Below, one piece after another: positions 27,588 through 36,791 of a DNA stretch of 58,983 nucleotides (position 1 is the first letter of the stretch; every line of letters starts with the position of its first letter). This stretch comes from CAVYHJ01 sp963768165 [NCBI: uncultured bacterium]. GTDB lineage: Bacteria > UBP4 > UBA4092. The notes beneath the pieces were generated by a model. It was given only the letters and a program-made list of their open reading frames with translations. It did no database searches and was not told the origin of the DNA. Both the position numbers and the translations under genes were made by a program. The stretch covers positions 1 to 58,983 of the forward strand of contig CAVYHJ010000004.1 in the NCBI GenBank assembly GCA_963768165.1, given 5' to 3'.

Positions 27588-27754
27588 TTGATACAGAGAC
27601 TCTGTGTCCGCAAAAAGCCCAAAGTTAAGAGGACAGATTCATAAAAACCCTGAAAAAAATCCCCCCCTCTTCCTAAAAGCCCTGAAAGAGATTAAAAGGA
27701 GAGGTGAATAAGTGACGGTGCAAATACGGTCTTGATACGGAGACAGTGTGTAGC
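27588..27754 (+). repeat. dispersed ~140-170 bp non-coding repeat, copy 2
   Basis: Blocks TTGATACAGAGACTC, CGCAAAAAGCCCAAAG...GACAG, CCCTGAAAAAA and TTGATACGGAGACAGTGTG occur here in the order seen on the opposite strand at 16906-17046. In this copy the two ends resemble each other as direct repeats (TTGATACAGAGAC and TTGATACGGAGAC). It sits in a 475-base gene-free gap. Confidence 0.65.
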
Positions 27755-27821
27755 TGAATTTACAGTTTTTTCCCCTCACATTAGGAATGGTTATTAATAT
27801 CAAAAATCTTGAAAACAACTA

Positions 27822-27848
27822 TTGACAAATCGTTTTTTATACTATATG
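27822..27848 (+). promoter_or_regulatory. candidate sigma70-type promoter
   Basis: TTGACA at 27822-27827 is a consensus -35 box and TATATG at 27843-27848 a good -10 box, with 15 bases between. That spacing is a little short. No plus-strand ORF follows before the convergent flippase gene ends at 28019, so the promoter would drive a short non-coding transcript. Confidence 0.45.
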
Positions 27849-27854
27849 CGCTGG

Positions 27855-28020
27855 TTTGAATAAGCCTACATTCGTTAGGTTAAATAACTGGCGCTGAGCA
27901 CGATCTATTTCTTTTGAGTGCGACTCAACTACAGAAGACTGTACCATGCGGGGCAACGTTAAAGTTATGGTGCCATCGAGCCCGAACAGAAGTTTCGTTC
28001 ATATACCCGTATGGTAAGTT
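27855..28020 (+). ncRNA. candidate structured small RNA, family unknown
   Basis: Downstream of the promoter-like sequence at 27822-27848 lies ~165 bases without an ORF but with pairing. TACCATGCGGG near 27953 can pair in all 11 positions (one G-U) with CCCGTATGGTA near 28006-28016. Inside that stem are two smaller hairpins (GGC-AAC with GTT-GCC; GAAC with GTTC). A weaker pairing joins GCGCT (~27891) with AGTGC. It does not match an RNA family I know; size alone would suit 6S RNA. It could also be chance. Confidence 0.3.
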
Positions 28021-29440
28021 ATTGATTTTTGAAGAGTTGGCGTAAGAGAGTAAATTCGTCGGTCCCCACGGCTTTAATGGCGAAAAGCAGGATTATAAAG
28101 AATAGGGTTCCTAAAGTACCCGTGATAAAGAAGTTCATGGGAGGTAAATAATAGAGAAAAAGTGCCAGAAGGCCGCCGACTACTGCTGGTTTCCATACAA
28201 TACCGATATTTGCTTTCGAGATATATTTCCAACCCAACTTTAGATGAATCAGTAGAATAAGAAATCCAACGATCAGGTTCGTATAGGCGGCACCCATAAT
28301 CTGATATTTCCAAATCATCACAGGATAGAGAAGAAAATATGACATTAAAGCAATGGCATTGACCCATGCAACCCATTTTTGCTTATGTTCAATAATAAGT
28401 CGTACCACGAGAAATTCATAGATAAAAGCAAAAGCAAGAGACCAAATGATAACCTGTAAAACAAACGCTGATTCCCGATATTCTGGTTTAAAAGTAACTC
28501 CAATAATTTGGCGGGTGGTAAAAGTAACCATCACAGCGACCAGAAAAGCTCCGGCAATAAGATAACCGAGAATTTTCTGAAAAACAAATTCGTATCGGTT
28601 GGAAGATTCACTCAATCGGGCAAGTGTCGGGAATAAGGCCATGATACAAACCGAGAGTAAATTATAAAGAAGGTCTGTGTACCGACCTGCCGCACTATAG
28701 ATGCCTACGGCTTTTAGTCCTGGATAAACCTGCAGCGCAAAAACTGCAGACCGGGAACAAACTGTTCCTAAAAATCCGGAAATAGCCAGAGGGATTGCAA
28801 CTTGGATTAATTCTTTCATACGGATGGGATCAAATTTCATTTGAAAAAACAAATTGAGTTTTCGGAGCAAGGGATAATTTATAACAAGTTGCAGGATGGT
28901 AACAATTACTTGCACCACTATAATGCCAAACAATCCACCACCTAAAATAAGAACCAAAAAACTGGCACCTACCCGAATTGCATTTATGAGAGTTGTTGTA
29001 ATGGAATTATAATGTGTTTTCTCAAAGCCCTGAAATATGTCAGTAACAGTCATATTAATAGAGAAAGGGATTAAACTAAATCCTAATAAAATGGTCACTT
29101 GCTTGGTATCCATGGGCATTTTCCAAAGGGCTACAACCAGGATTAATAATAAAAAGGAGATGATCGAAAGTATGAGCTTTAACCCTAGATTGATTGAAAA
29201 TAATTCTTGTGCTTTAGTGCGGTCTTTTGCAACATCCCGAATACATATAAAATCCAGTCCAAGATTGGCTATCTGTTGAAAGACCACTATAAAACCCATG
29301 GCAAAAGAATACTGTCCAAATCCGAATACTCCCAATGCATTGGCCACACAAATTACAAAAACAAACGAGAGAGCCATGCTGATAAATTGAGACAGTGTCT
29401 GTGCCGTGAGGTTTCTAAAAACGATACGAGATGTATTCAT
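28019..29440 (-). CDS. polysaccharide flippase (Wzx/PST family)
   Basis: 473 residues, about 12-14 predicted membrane helices. The N-terminus NLTAQTLSQFISMALSFVFVICVANALGVFGFGQYSFA is the usual start of MOP-superfamily flippases. These move undecaprenyl-linked repeat units across the inner membrane. The gene overlaps the polymerase/ligase gene by 4 bases, the usual Wzx-Wzy pairing. Full length, no break. Confidence 0.88.
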   Translation of the reverse strand: MNTSRIVFRNLTAQTLSQFISMALSFVFVICVANALGVFGFGQYSFAMGFIVVFQQIANLGLDFICIRDVAKDRTKAQELFSINLGLKLILSIISFLLLILVVALWKMPMDTKQVTILLGFSLIPFSINMTVTDIFQGFEKTHYNSITTTLINAIRVGASFLVLILGGGLFGIIVVQVIVTILQLVINYPLLRKLNLFFQMKFDPIRMKELIQVAIPLAISGFLGTVCSRSAVFALQVYPGLKAVGIYSAAGRYTDLLYNLLSVCIMALFPTLARLSESSNRYEFVFQKILGYLIAGAFLVAVMVTFTTRQIIGVTFKPEYRESAFVLQVIIWSLAFAFIYEFLVVRLIIEHKQKWVAWVNAIALMSYFLLYPVMIWKYQIMGAAYTNLIVGFLILLIHLKLGWKYISKANIGIVWKPAVVGGLLALFLYYLPPMNFFITGTLGTLFFIILLFAIKAVGTDEFTLLRQLFKNQ

Positions 29441-30915
29441 ATAGCAGAAGAAGGAAAATCAAGAGATGTTTTCCTCGTTATTGACCCTTCTTCTTTCTGT
29501 ACATACAGAGGTTTGCGTTGGCGGTAGATATTTGCTAATAATCCCAATAATATCCAACTGTAGGAGATGCCAAGAAGAACCCTGAGTCCTCCGTTTGCCG
29601 CATTCACAAAAAGGTACTCCTGAAATCCCATGGCACACATACTGTTAAGTAGAGAAGCAACAATTCCAACAGCCACGGTACGGTAAAAAGGGTCGGTATC
29701 ATGAAGAAAAATACGGATTCCATGGATTACTGAAGTCACCAGGAAAAGTAAAAATAAGGACAAACCGAAAACACCGGTTTCTACCATCATTTCCAGATAA
29801 TTATTATGTGCCACCCCTAATTTATCGCCTTCAAGATATAGTGTAGTACTCGCATAGGCAAAACCGCCCATTCCATGCCCAATAATCCAATGCTCTTTGA
29901 TAATGCCCAAGGCATATTTCCAGAGAACCAGCCGGTCGTTAGTGTACCATATGCCTTCGCTCGTATAATATTTTCGAATGAAATTTTCAATAATATTTAG
30001 AACTGTCGGAGATAAAAGAATACTGGACATTCCTACCAGAATGAAAAGAACTGTCCATTTCCTGCTGCGCATAAAGATGACAAAAGAAATACCAACCGCT
30101 ATTCCAATCCAGGCGCTCCGCGAGAAAGAGAGTACCAATCCTGTTATTAAAAGAAAAAATATCACCACCAAGATGAGACGATACAGCTTTTTACGAACAT
30201 ACATGATAAAAGCAAATACGACGGGAATTAAGATTCCTATAAAGTTTCCCAAGAATCCTGGATTTGGCAACACATCGGTTGCTGCCCGGTTGGAGATGTC
30301 GGCAGGAGATCCGGTCTGGACAATACCATAGATGGCCATGATGGAGACAAGTGTACCAGAAAAAAACATCATTCCAAAAAACCATTTCAACTGTACTTTA
30401 TTAAAGATTTGCCGGGAAAAAAACAAATAAATCATCATCATCAAAATAACTATGACTAATCCCCAACCATTTAATTTAACAACTTCAAAATCAATTGCAT
30501 ACATACGAGATATATTAAAAAAAGTTGAAAAAATAGCCCAAGGAAATATCATGAGTAAAGAAAAATCAGTTATATCGTGGGAAAGAGCACCTTCTTTACG
30601 AAGGATGGATTTTATAATAAAGATTCCTATTAATAAAAAGAAAAAATATTGGGTCAGATAAAACGTGGGTAATCCTTCCGGGGAAGGAATCGCAATGATT
30701 AATAAAGGGGAAAAGAAAATCCATAAACAGGTGAAAGGAAATGGATATTTATAGATTAATGAAAGTAATACGATGAAACCAAACATTGCCATTATCAAAT
30801 AGAGAAAAAGACTACTAAAGGCTAATAAAGTCATTAAGGCGAGAGTGAGAACGGTTAGAAAAAGATAAAAATAAACAGGTTTTGTTAAATAGGGCCGAAG
30901 AAAAACAAGAGTCAT
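29437..30915 (-). CDS. O-antigen polymerase/ligase family membrane protein (Wzy/WaaL-like)
   Basis: 492 residues with about 12 membrane helices and the Wzy_C-type region: FSRSAWIGIAVGISF, a periplasmic loop, then GHGMGGFAY and AHNNYLEMMVETGVFG. The AHN-x-x-L-x-x-x-x-E-x-G motif is shared by O-antigen ligases and polymerases, so sequence alone does not separate the two; beside the flippase, a polymerase is the better guess. The N-terminal stretch is a little longer than usual. Confidence 0.85.
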   Translation of the reverse strand: MTLVFLRPYLTKPVYFYLFLTVLTLALMTLLAFSSLFLYLIMAMFGFIVLLSLIYKYPFPFTCLWIFFSPLLIIAIPSPEGLPTFYLTQYFFFLLIGIFIIKSILRKEGALSHDITDFSLLMIFPWAIFSTFFNISRMYAIDFEVVKLNGWGLVIVILMMMIYLFFSRQIFNKVQLKWFFGMMFFSGTLVSIMAIYGIVQTGSPADISNRAATDVLPNPGFLGNFIGILIPVVFAFIMYVRKKLYRLILVVIFFLLITGLVLSFSRSAWIGIAVGISFVIFMRSRKWTVLFILVGMSSILLSPTVLNIIENFIRKYYTSEGIWYTNDRLVLWKYALGIIKEHWIIGHGMGGFAYASTTLYLEGDKLGVAHNNYLEMMVETGVFGLSLFLLFLVTSVIHGIRIFLHDTDPFYRTVAVGIVASLLNSMCAMGFQEYLFVNAANGGLRVLLGISYSWILLGLLANIYRQRKPLYVQKEEGSITRKTSLDFPSSAI

Positions 30916-30957
30916 AAAAAGATTTTTAAAATGGATACTAAATTATTGGATACTAAA

Positions 30958-31929
30958 TTATTCCTTCAAATTTTGCTGACATTCAAGGATCAGTTTTGGA
31001 GCTCGCGGGTCTTGACTAAGTTTTTGTGTGGTTTGAAATTCCGAAATTGCCTTATTCCACTCTTTTTTTTCCATCCAATATTGTCCAAGATACAGATGCG
31101 TTTCCCAATCATTGGGATAAAGTTCCGCTGTTTTTTTCCATTGTTGATAAGCCAGTTCTAGATTATTTTGTGCCTTGTAAGCCCACCCCAGCGAGCGTAA
31201 AATATCCGGATTTTTGGGATCCAATGTCAATCCCTTTTGATAGGTTTCAATCGCTTTTTGAGGATTTCCGGAATCAAAATAGGACAATCCTGCAATATGA
31301 TAAGGTCCTGCCGAAGAAGGATCAAGTTTCATGGCCTCTTCAGAATATTGAATAGCTTCTTTATATTGTTTAGTCTCATAATACAAGGTAGCAATTGCTT
31401 GAGGATAAAAAGGTTCTTTGGGGTTTATTTTATAGGCTTCTAAAAGATACCGCAGCGCCGTCGTATTATCTCCCAGTTGTTGATAGGTTTGAGATAAGTA
31501 AAATACGGCTTGATGATTTTCAGGATTGATTTCTATAGCCCTTTGAAGGGGATATTGGGCATTTTTCCAATCTTTGGCATTAAATAATTCCAATCCATAT
31601 TGGAAATATCCCTCTACCGGATGGATATGTTTCGGGATATCGTTAGTCTTTAATCCAGCTTTCCAAGCCGCGTCATATTCCATAACGGCTTCTTTCCATT
31701 TTTTATCCTGGGCATAACCGAAACCTCGATAGAGATGTGCCATATCCATTCTCCCTTTCTTTTCCCAGTTTTTGGCTAAAGTCGGAGGATATCCCTGGGG
31801 ATTGGTTTCTTCTACTTTCATCAACAAGGGTCGGCCCCAGATGATAAATCCAATAAAAATCAACATGATCACCAGCCACAGTATGAAGACGACTTGATAA
31901 TCTTTAGAGAAAAATGAGGTGTTCGACAT
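30958..31929 (-). CDS. membrane-anchored TPR protein
   Basis: 323 residues: one N-terminal membrane helix (VVFILWLVIMLIFIGFIIWG) then about seven tetratricopeptide repeats (for example AIEINPENHQAVFYLSQTYQQLGD, KLDPSSAGPYHIAGLSYFDSG, TLDPKNPDILRSLGWAYKAQN). Such proteins scaffold envelope complexes; here it follows the Wzx/Wzy pair after a 42-base gap on the same strand and could organise the polysaccharide machinery. That role is inferred from position only. Confidence 0.85.
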   Translation of the reverse strand: MSNTSFFSKDYQVVFILWLVIMLIFIGFIIWGRPLLMKVEETNPQGYPPTLAKNWEKKGRMDMAHLYRGFGYAQDKKWKEAVMEYDAAWKAGLKTNDIPKHIHPVEGYFQYGLELFNAKDWKNAQYPLQRAIEINPENHQAVFYLSQTYQQLGDNTTALRYLLEAYKINPKEPFYPQAIATLYYETKQYKEAIQYSEEAMKLDPSSAGPYHIAGLSYFDSGNPQKAIETYQKGLTLDPKNPDILRSLGWAYKAQNNLELAYQQWKKTAELYPNDWETHLYLGQYWMEKKEWNKAISEFQTTQKLSQDPRAPKLILECQQNLKE

Positions 31930-32221
31930 ATCCTATACGTGTTTTATATTAGAAATATTGTTAAGTTGTGCAACCATTTCTTTTCGATTTATCATGCAAT
32001 AATTATACGTATATTAGATAAACTTGCAAGGTAATGGATGGGTTATTATCCGAATCATGCTGTATAAAATGTAATCTAAAACGAAACGATTAGATTCGCA
32101 ATGAGATAAAATATCGCTCCCTATATGTGCTTATAAAAATATCATAAGACCGGATAAAATTAAATCAATCTTATTTTTCTCTTGAGTATTGAATCCAATC
32201 TCTATAAAATACCATCTACTT
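31930..32221. other. divergent intergenic region
   Basis: AT-rich gap of 292 bases between the TPR protein and the GT4 gene, which diverge from it. It should carry both promoters; I see no clear box pair, hairpin or RNA. Confidence 0.4.
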
Positions 32222-33397
32222 ATGTTGCAAGTCCGTGTCTTACAGATTATCACTCAAATGGTGGTCGGGGGAGCCTCCGAACATGTTGCTTATCTCATGA
32301 CGCACTTTCCCAAAGACAAGTATGAAATCCATTTATTGAGCGGGACTCCCGTAGAGAAGGCGAGGATGTACGTAAATAGTGTTACCCCTTCTTCGAATAT
32401 TACCTATTGGCAAATTCCTGAATTGGTAGTACCGGCAAATCCGGTTAAAGATTTCATTGCGCTCTGGAAAATATATCGGTTCCTGAAAAAAAATAAATAT
32501 CAGGTTATCCATACCAATTCTTCCAAAGCAGGGATCATAGGCAGACTTGCCGCAGGTTATGCAAAGGCTCCTATAGTTCTTCATACGGTGCATGGATGGA
32601 GTTTTAACGACCGTATGAGTCCTTTAAGAAAAAAAATGTATGTCGCGATGGAACGCTGGTCAGGCCGATATACCGATTCACTGATTGTCGTTACTAAATT
32701 TGATATCCAAAAGGGATTACAGGAAGGAATTGGCACTTCAGAAAAATACACTGTCATCCATCCCGGTGTGGAGTTGAAAAGATTTGAAGACTTACGTGTT
32801 GACCTAAAGGAAAAGAAAAAGAGTCTTGGAGTCGAACCCGGTATGGATATAGTCTGCATGATAGGTCGCCTTTCAGAACAAAAAGCTCCCGATGATTTTG
32901 TTAGAGTTGCCGCAAAAGTTGTAAAAAAACATCCGCAAACCGCCTTTTTGTTAATCGGTGAAGGTCCCTTATATTCTAAAATTCAATCCATGATTAAAGA
33001 ATTAAAACTGGAGAAAAATGTTATTTTGACCGGATATTATCCCGGAAATATATTTGAAATTATCCCGGTAATAGATATTTTTATGTTAACTTCTCTATGG
33101 GAGGGATTGCCAAAAGTATTTCCCATGTCTATGGCGGCAGGAAAACCCATTGTGGCAACTAAAATTGATGGGGCGCTCGAAGTCATTGAAGACGGGGTAA
33201 CCGGATATCTTGTGGAACCCCGTAATGTTGATTTATTGGCAGAAAAAGTTCTCTTTTTATTGGAAAACAAAGAAAAAGCAAAGGAAATGGGGGAACAAGG
33301 AAGAAAAAAAGTTGCTCCCGATTATTCTTTACAAAATATGGTGGAAAAGACCGACAGGCTTTACCAAAGTTTATTATCGACCCTTGGCGCCCAGTAA
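32222..33397 (+). CDS. GT4-family glycosyltransferase
   Basis: 391 residues, GT-B fold of the type that often adds the second sugar to a lipid-linked precursor. RVLQIITQMVVGGASEHVAYL and HTVHGWSFNDRMSP mark the acceptor half; CMIGRLSEQKAPDDFVRVA and LTSLWEGLPKVFPMSMAAGKPIVATK (E-x7-type block) the donor half. An in-frame TTG 33 bases upstream exists, but the ATG at 32222 fits the family start better. No clear Shine-Dalgarno. Its 3' end overlaps the converging sugar-transferase gene by 24 bases if that gene's frameshift is repaired. Confidence 0.87.
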   Translation: MLQVRVLQIITQMVVGGASEHVAYLMTHFPKDKYEIHLLSGTPVEKARMYVNSVTPSSNITYWQIPELVVPANPVKDFIALWKIYRFLKKNKYQVIHTNSSKAGIIGRLAAGYAKAPIVLHTVHGWSFNDRMSPLRKKMYVAMERWSGRYTDSLIVVTKFDIQKGLQEGIGTSEKYTVIHPGVELKRFEDLRVDLKEKKKSLGVEPGMDIVCMIGRLSEQKAPDDFVRVAAKVVKKHPQTAFLLIGEGPLYSKIQSMIKELKLEKNVILTGYYPGNIFEIIPVIDIFMLTSLWEGLPKVFPMSMAAGKPIVATKIDGALEVIEDGVTGYLVEPRNVDLLAEKVLFLLENKEKAKEMGEQGRKKVAPDYSLQNMVEKTDRLYQSLLSTLGAQ

Positions 33398-34752
33398 AAT
33401 CCGGACAGTTTTTAATAAAATACTTAGATCCAGCGGAATAGACCGGTGTTTGATGTAATAAATATCATATTGTAATTTTTCAAACGTATCCTCTTTGGAC
33501 GCCCCATAGGGAAAATTGATTTGAGCCCATCCTGTGAGTCCCGGCTTGATTAATAATCGCTCCCGGTAAAAAGGAATATCCTTTTGAAGATGTTCAACAA
33601 ATTCCGGTCTCTCCGGCGGGGACCCACAAGACTCATTTCTCCACGGAGAACATTATAAATTTGCGGCAATTCATCCAATCGTACCTTCCGGAGTATTCGA
33701 CCAATTCGGGTAATTCGAGGATCGCGTTCTTGTGCCCATTGAGGTCCATCAATTTCGGCATCCGGTTTCATTGTACGAAACTTAAAAAGACGGTAATTTT
33801 GGCCGTCTTTACCCACTCTTTCTTGTGAAAACAAGACCGGCCCCTTGCTTTCCAGTTTAATGACAATCATAATAACAAACATGATAGGAAGAGTTATTAT
33901 CCCTATGAATATTCCCACAATAATGTCCATGGAACGCTTGAAAACTTCGTACAATTTTTTCTGGTCCTCACTAAAATTTTGTAAAAACCATATATGATCT
34001 ATGGCGGTCAACGGGACTTTCCCGGTATGGGCTTCATAAAAATGAGAAAAATCAATAAAGCCAATTTTTAATGAAAGACAGGATATAAAGGCTTTAATTA
34101 AATCCGGATATCGTAAGGAACTCAAGTTGGTAACGAGAGAATTCACCTTGTACTTATTCAATATTTCCGGTAGTTTTTCAGGTTGGGTAATAATTTCTTT
34201 GGGTATATTCTGGGTTGGAGAGAAATCCTTTTCGGAGAAACCCAATAATAAAACTACGCGATATCCCAAGGAATGTCCACTCTTGAGAATGTCCTCAATG
34301 AGAGGGTTTTGGTCTCTCGTTACGATAATCCCCAAATTTGTTGAAAATCGGTCGGATGTTAAAACAATGGTATAGATATTCCGCCAACCCAGAAAAAGAG
34401 GAAAAAATAACAATGTAAAAAGAAAAAGGATAGTTTGCGGTTTCAATAATACAAACCAATTGCTTAAGAAATAAAAATAGACAATAGAAGCAATAAGATT
34501 GATAAATAAAACTCTGACGATTCGGGTGATGAAGACCTCCGGAGTTCCCCAGAAATCATCATAAAGATTGGCAATAAAAAAAGAAATAATCCAGAGAACA
34601 AACATTCCCGTAAATGGGCCTATATCTGTTCTCCAGTCGGGATACGTAGGGAAGGAATTGTAACGGAAAATTAGAGTTAGCCATAGACATAAGTATAAAA
34701 CGATTAAGTCTCCAAGCAGGAGTAATAATTTCCCGACAAATTTGTTTTTCAT
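33374..34752 (-). pseudogene. initiating sugar-phosphate transferase (polyprenyl glycosylphosphotransferase), frameshifted
   Basis: A bacterial sugar transferase that links the first sugar-1-phosphate to undecaprenyl phosphate. Visible parts: four or five N-terminal membrane helices, a CoA-binding-like middle region, a further helix (IVGIFIGIITLPIMFVIMIV) and the catalytic block ESKGPVLFSQERVGKDGQNY, RLDELPQIYNVLRGEMSLVGPR. The frame then breaks at ~33615-33618: one C appears missing in CGCCGGAG, giving an early stop at 33550. In the shifted frame the family C-terminus continues: ERPEFVEHLQKDIPFYRERL, IKPGLTGWAQINFPYGASKE, DTFEKLQYDIYYIKHRSIPL, ending LLGAKGR at 33374. Adding one base gives 459 residues. 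Single-base error or a real mutation are both possible; the enzyme otherwise looks intact. Confidence 0.88.
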
Positions 34753-34842
34753 GTGGTCTTATTGTAATTGAAAGGAAGCCTAAAATACAAGGTTTTAAGC
34801 TTTGGTTTGTGATAAAATGTTGAATTACTGTAGAATTAACAG

Positions 34843-36762
34843 GTGCGAATTTCAATTGAAAAAATAAGACTAATTATTGCCGATATCTTTTTATTAATCG
34901 CATCCTTATTGTTCTCTTATCTAATCCGTTACGATTTTTCCCTTACCCAGGATCATATTGACCAATTCCTTCATATTCTCCCTATTTTTGTGCTTTTGGA
35001 AATAATATTTTTAGCAGGATTTAGTGTTTATAAAGGAATTTGGCGGTATTCCGGTGCGAGCGATTTGCTTCTCATCATTAAAGCTACCGTATCCTATACC
35101 TTTTTACTGGCACTCGGACAGATTCTTTTACGTACTTATCTTGTTTCTCCCCGACTGCAGGAATTGATTCATCCCTTGATTGGCACAATAACCTATGTTG
35201 TTTTTATTGGTTTTGATCCCAAACAATTGGAAATTCCTTATGCCATTTTTATCATCAATTTGTTAGGAAGTACCCTTTTTATCGCCGGTGAAAGACTGGG
35301 AGCACGGCTCTGGGTTGAATTACGCCGTAAAGAACAATCCCTTTCTATGAAAAGATTATTGATTGTTGGAACAGGTGATGAAAGTGAAGTTACTCTACGG
35401 GAACTACGCAGGAATCCCAACTTACCCTATTACCCGGTCGGATTAATAGATGATAATGTTGCCAGAAAAGGTCTGCAAATTCATGGTGTCAAAGTGATTG
35501 GAACCGTAGAAGAGATTCCTTCCATTGTAAAAAGAGAAAATGTCGAGGAAATTCTGATAGCTCTTCCGCCTCATTCGGGTTCTCAAATTCGTCGTATTAT
35601 TTCGTTATGTGACCAATTAAAAGTCCACTTCAGAACTTTTCCATCTATCAGCAATGTCATTGAGGGGAAAATTCCAATCAAGCAGTTTCCGGAAATACAT
35701 ATGGAAGACTTATTGGGCCGGAAGGAAACCAAAATTAATCTAGAAGAAATTTCATCCTATATTTCCCAGCATACAATCCTTGTTACAGGAGCGGGCGGAT
35801 CCATCGGGTCTGAACTTTGCAGCCAAATTTCCCGATTTAAACCCAAAGAACTGATTTTATTGGGGGCTGGGGAAAACAGTTTGTTTGAGATTTATAATTC
35901 TTTGAAATGGGAGTATCCTCCATTGAAGCAATCGTTGGTTCTTGCCAATATTCAGGACCAAAGAAAAATCCAACAGGTTTTTGAAAAATATCGTCCGGAT
36001 ATTGTTTTTCACACTGCCGCCCATAAACATGTTCCCATCATGGAAATGTATCCGGAAGAAGCTATCAAGAATAATATTATTGGGACGAAAAATGTGGTGG
36101 ATTCCTGCCATGCGATAGGTGTGCTCAAGATGATTAATATATCTACCGACAAAGCGGTAAATCCAACCAGTGTCATGGGAGTCTCCAAACGTATTGCCGA
36201 ATTATATATACAGGGATTTTCCAAACAAAGTAGTACCCTATTCATCACCGTAAGGTTTGGAAATGTTCTGGGAAGCCGCGGAAGCGTCGCCCCAATTTTC
36301 CAAAGACAGATTGCCCGGGGCGGTCCCTTAACCATTACAGACCCTTCTGTCACGCGATATTTCATGACCATTCCGGAGGCGGTCAAGCTGGTGATCCAAA
36401 CCGGAGCTATGGGACAACAAGGAGATATTTTCGTTCTGGATATGGGTGAACCGATCAATATTTATGAATTCGCAAAACAATTAATTGTACTCTCCGGATA
36501 TAAACCCCAGGAGGATATTTCGATTGAGTTTATTGGATTGCGTCCGGGTGAAAAACTATACGAGGAATTGCATTTCAAATCCGAGGATGTTACAATCAGT
36601 GAACATAGGAGTATTTTTGTAGCCAAACATCAAGATATTGATTTTAAAAAATTAAGTAAGGATATCACAGAACTTGAAGCGATTGCGCGGGAGGGAAATC
36701 GGACTGAAATATTCAAGAAATTTAAAGAGATTGTTCCAACCTATCAGCATGAATCCACGTAG
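34843..36762 (+). CDS. membrane nucleotide-sugar 4,6-dehydratase (CapD/WbpM/PglF family)
   Basis: 639 residues. Four N-terminal membrane helices (~5-115), a first Rossmann-like domain (~165-290, LLIVGTGDESEVTLRELRR) and the catalytic SDR domain with GAGGSIGSELCSQI at 316-329, AAHKHVPIMEMYP and STDKAVNPTSVMGVSKR, the S-M-K type active site of UDP-GlcNAc 4,6-dehydratases. It makes a 4-keto-6-deoxy sugar, the entry to bacillosamine- or fucosamine-type residues that commonly start such polysaccharides. The start is GTG at 34843; it diverges from the initiating transferase, a common pairing. Confidence 0.88.
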   Translation: MRISIEKIRLIIADIFLLIASLLFSYLIRYDFSLTQDHIDQFLHILPIFVLLEIIFLAGFSVYKGIWRYSGASDLLLIIKATVSYTFLLALGQILLRTYLVSPRLQELIHPLIGTITYVVFIGFDPKQLEIPYAIFIINLLGSTLFIAGERLGARLWVELRRKEQSLSMKRLLIVGTGDESEVTLRELRRNPNLPYYPVGLIDDNVARKGLQIHGVKVIGTVEEIPSIVKRENVEEILIALPPHSGSQIRRIISLCDQLKVHFRTFPSISNVIEGKIPIKQFPEIHMEDLLGRKETKINLEEISSYISQHTILVTGAGGSIGSELCSQISRFKPKELILLGAGENSLFEIYNSLKWEYPPLKQSLVLANIQDQRKIQQVFEKYRPDIVFHTAAHKHVPIMEMYPEEAIKNNIIGTKNVVDSCHAIGVLKMINISTDKAVNPTSVMGVSKRIAELYIQGFSKQSSTLFITVRFGNVLGSRGSVAPIFQRQIARGGPLTITDPSVTRYFMTIPEAVKLVIQTGAMGQQGDIFVLDMGEPINIYEFAKQLIVLSGYKPQEDISIEFIGLRPGEKLYEELHFKSEDVTISEHRSIFVAKHQDIDFKKLSKDITELEAIAREGNRTEIFKKFKEIVPTYQHEST

Positions 36763-36791
36763 ACTCGTAACCAAAGGCGTAACTGTATTCC

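Noticed and set aside
36009-36458. 149-residue minus-strand ORF inside the dehydratase gene
   Set aside because: Lies opposite the conserved SDR catalytic region; composition is that of an antisense shadow.
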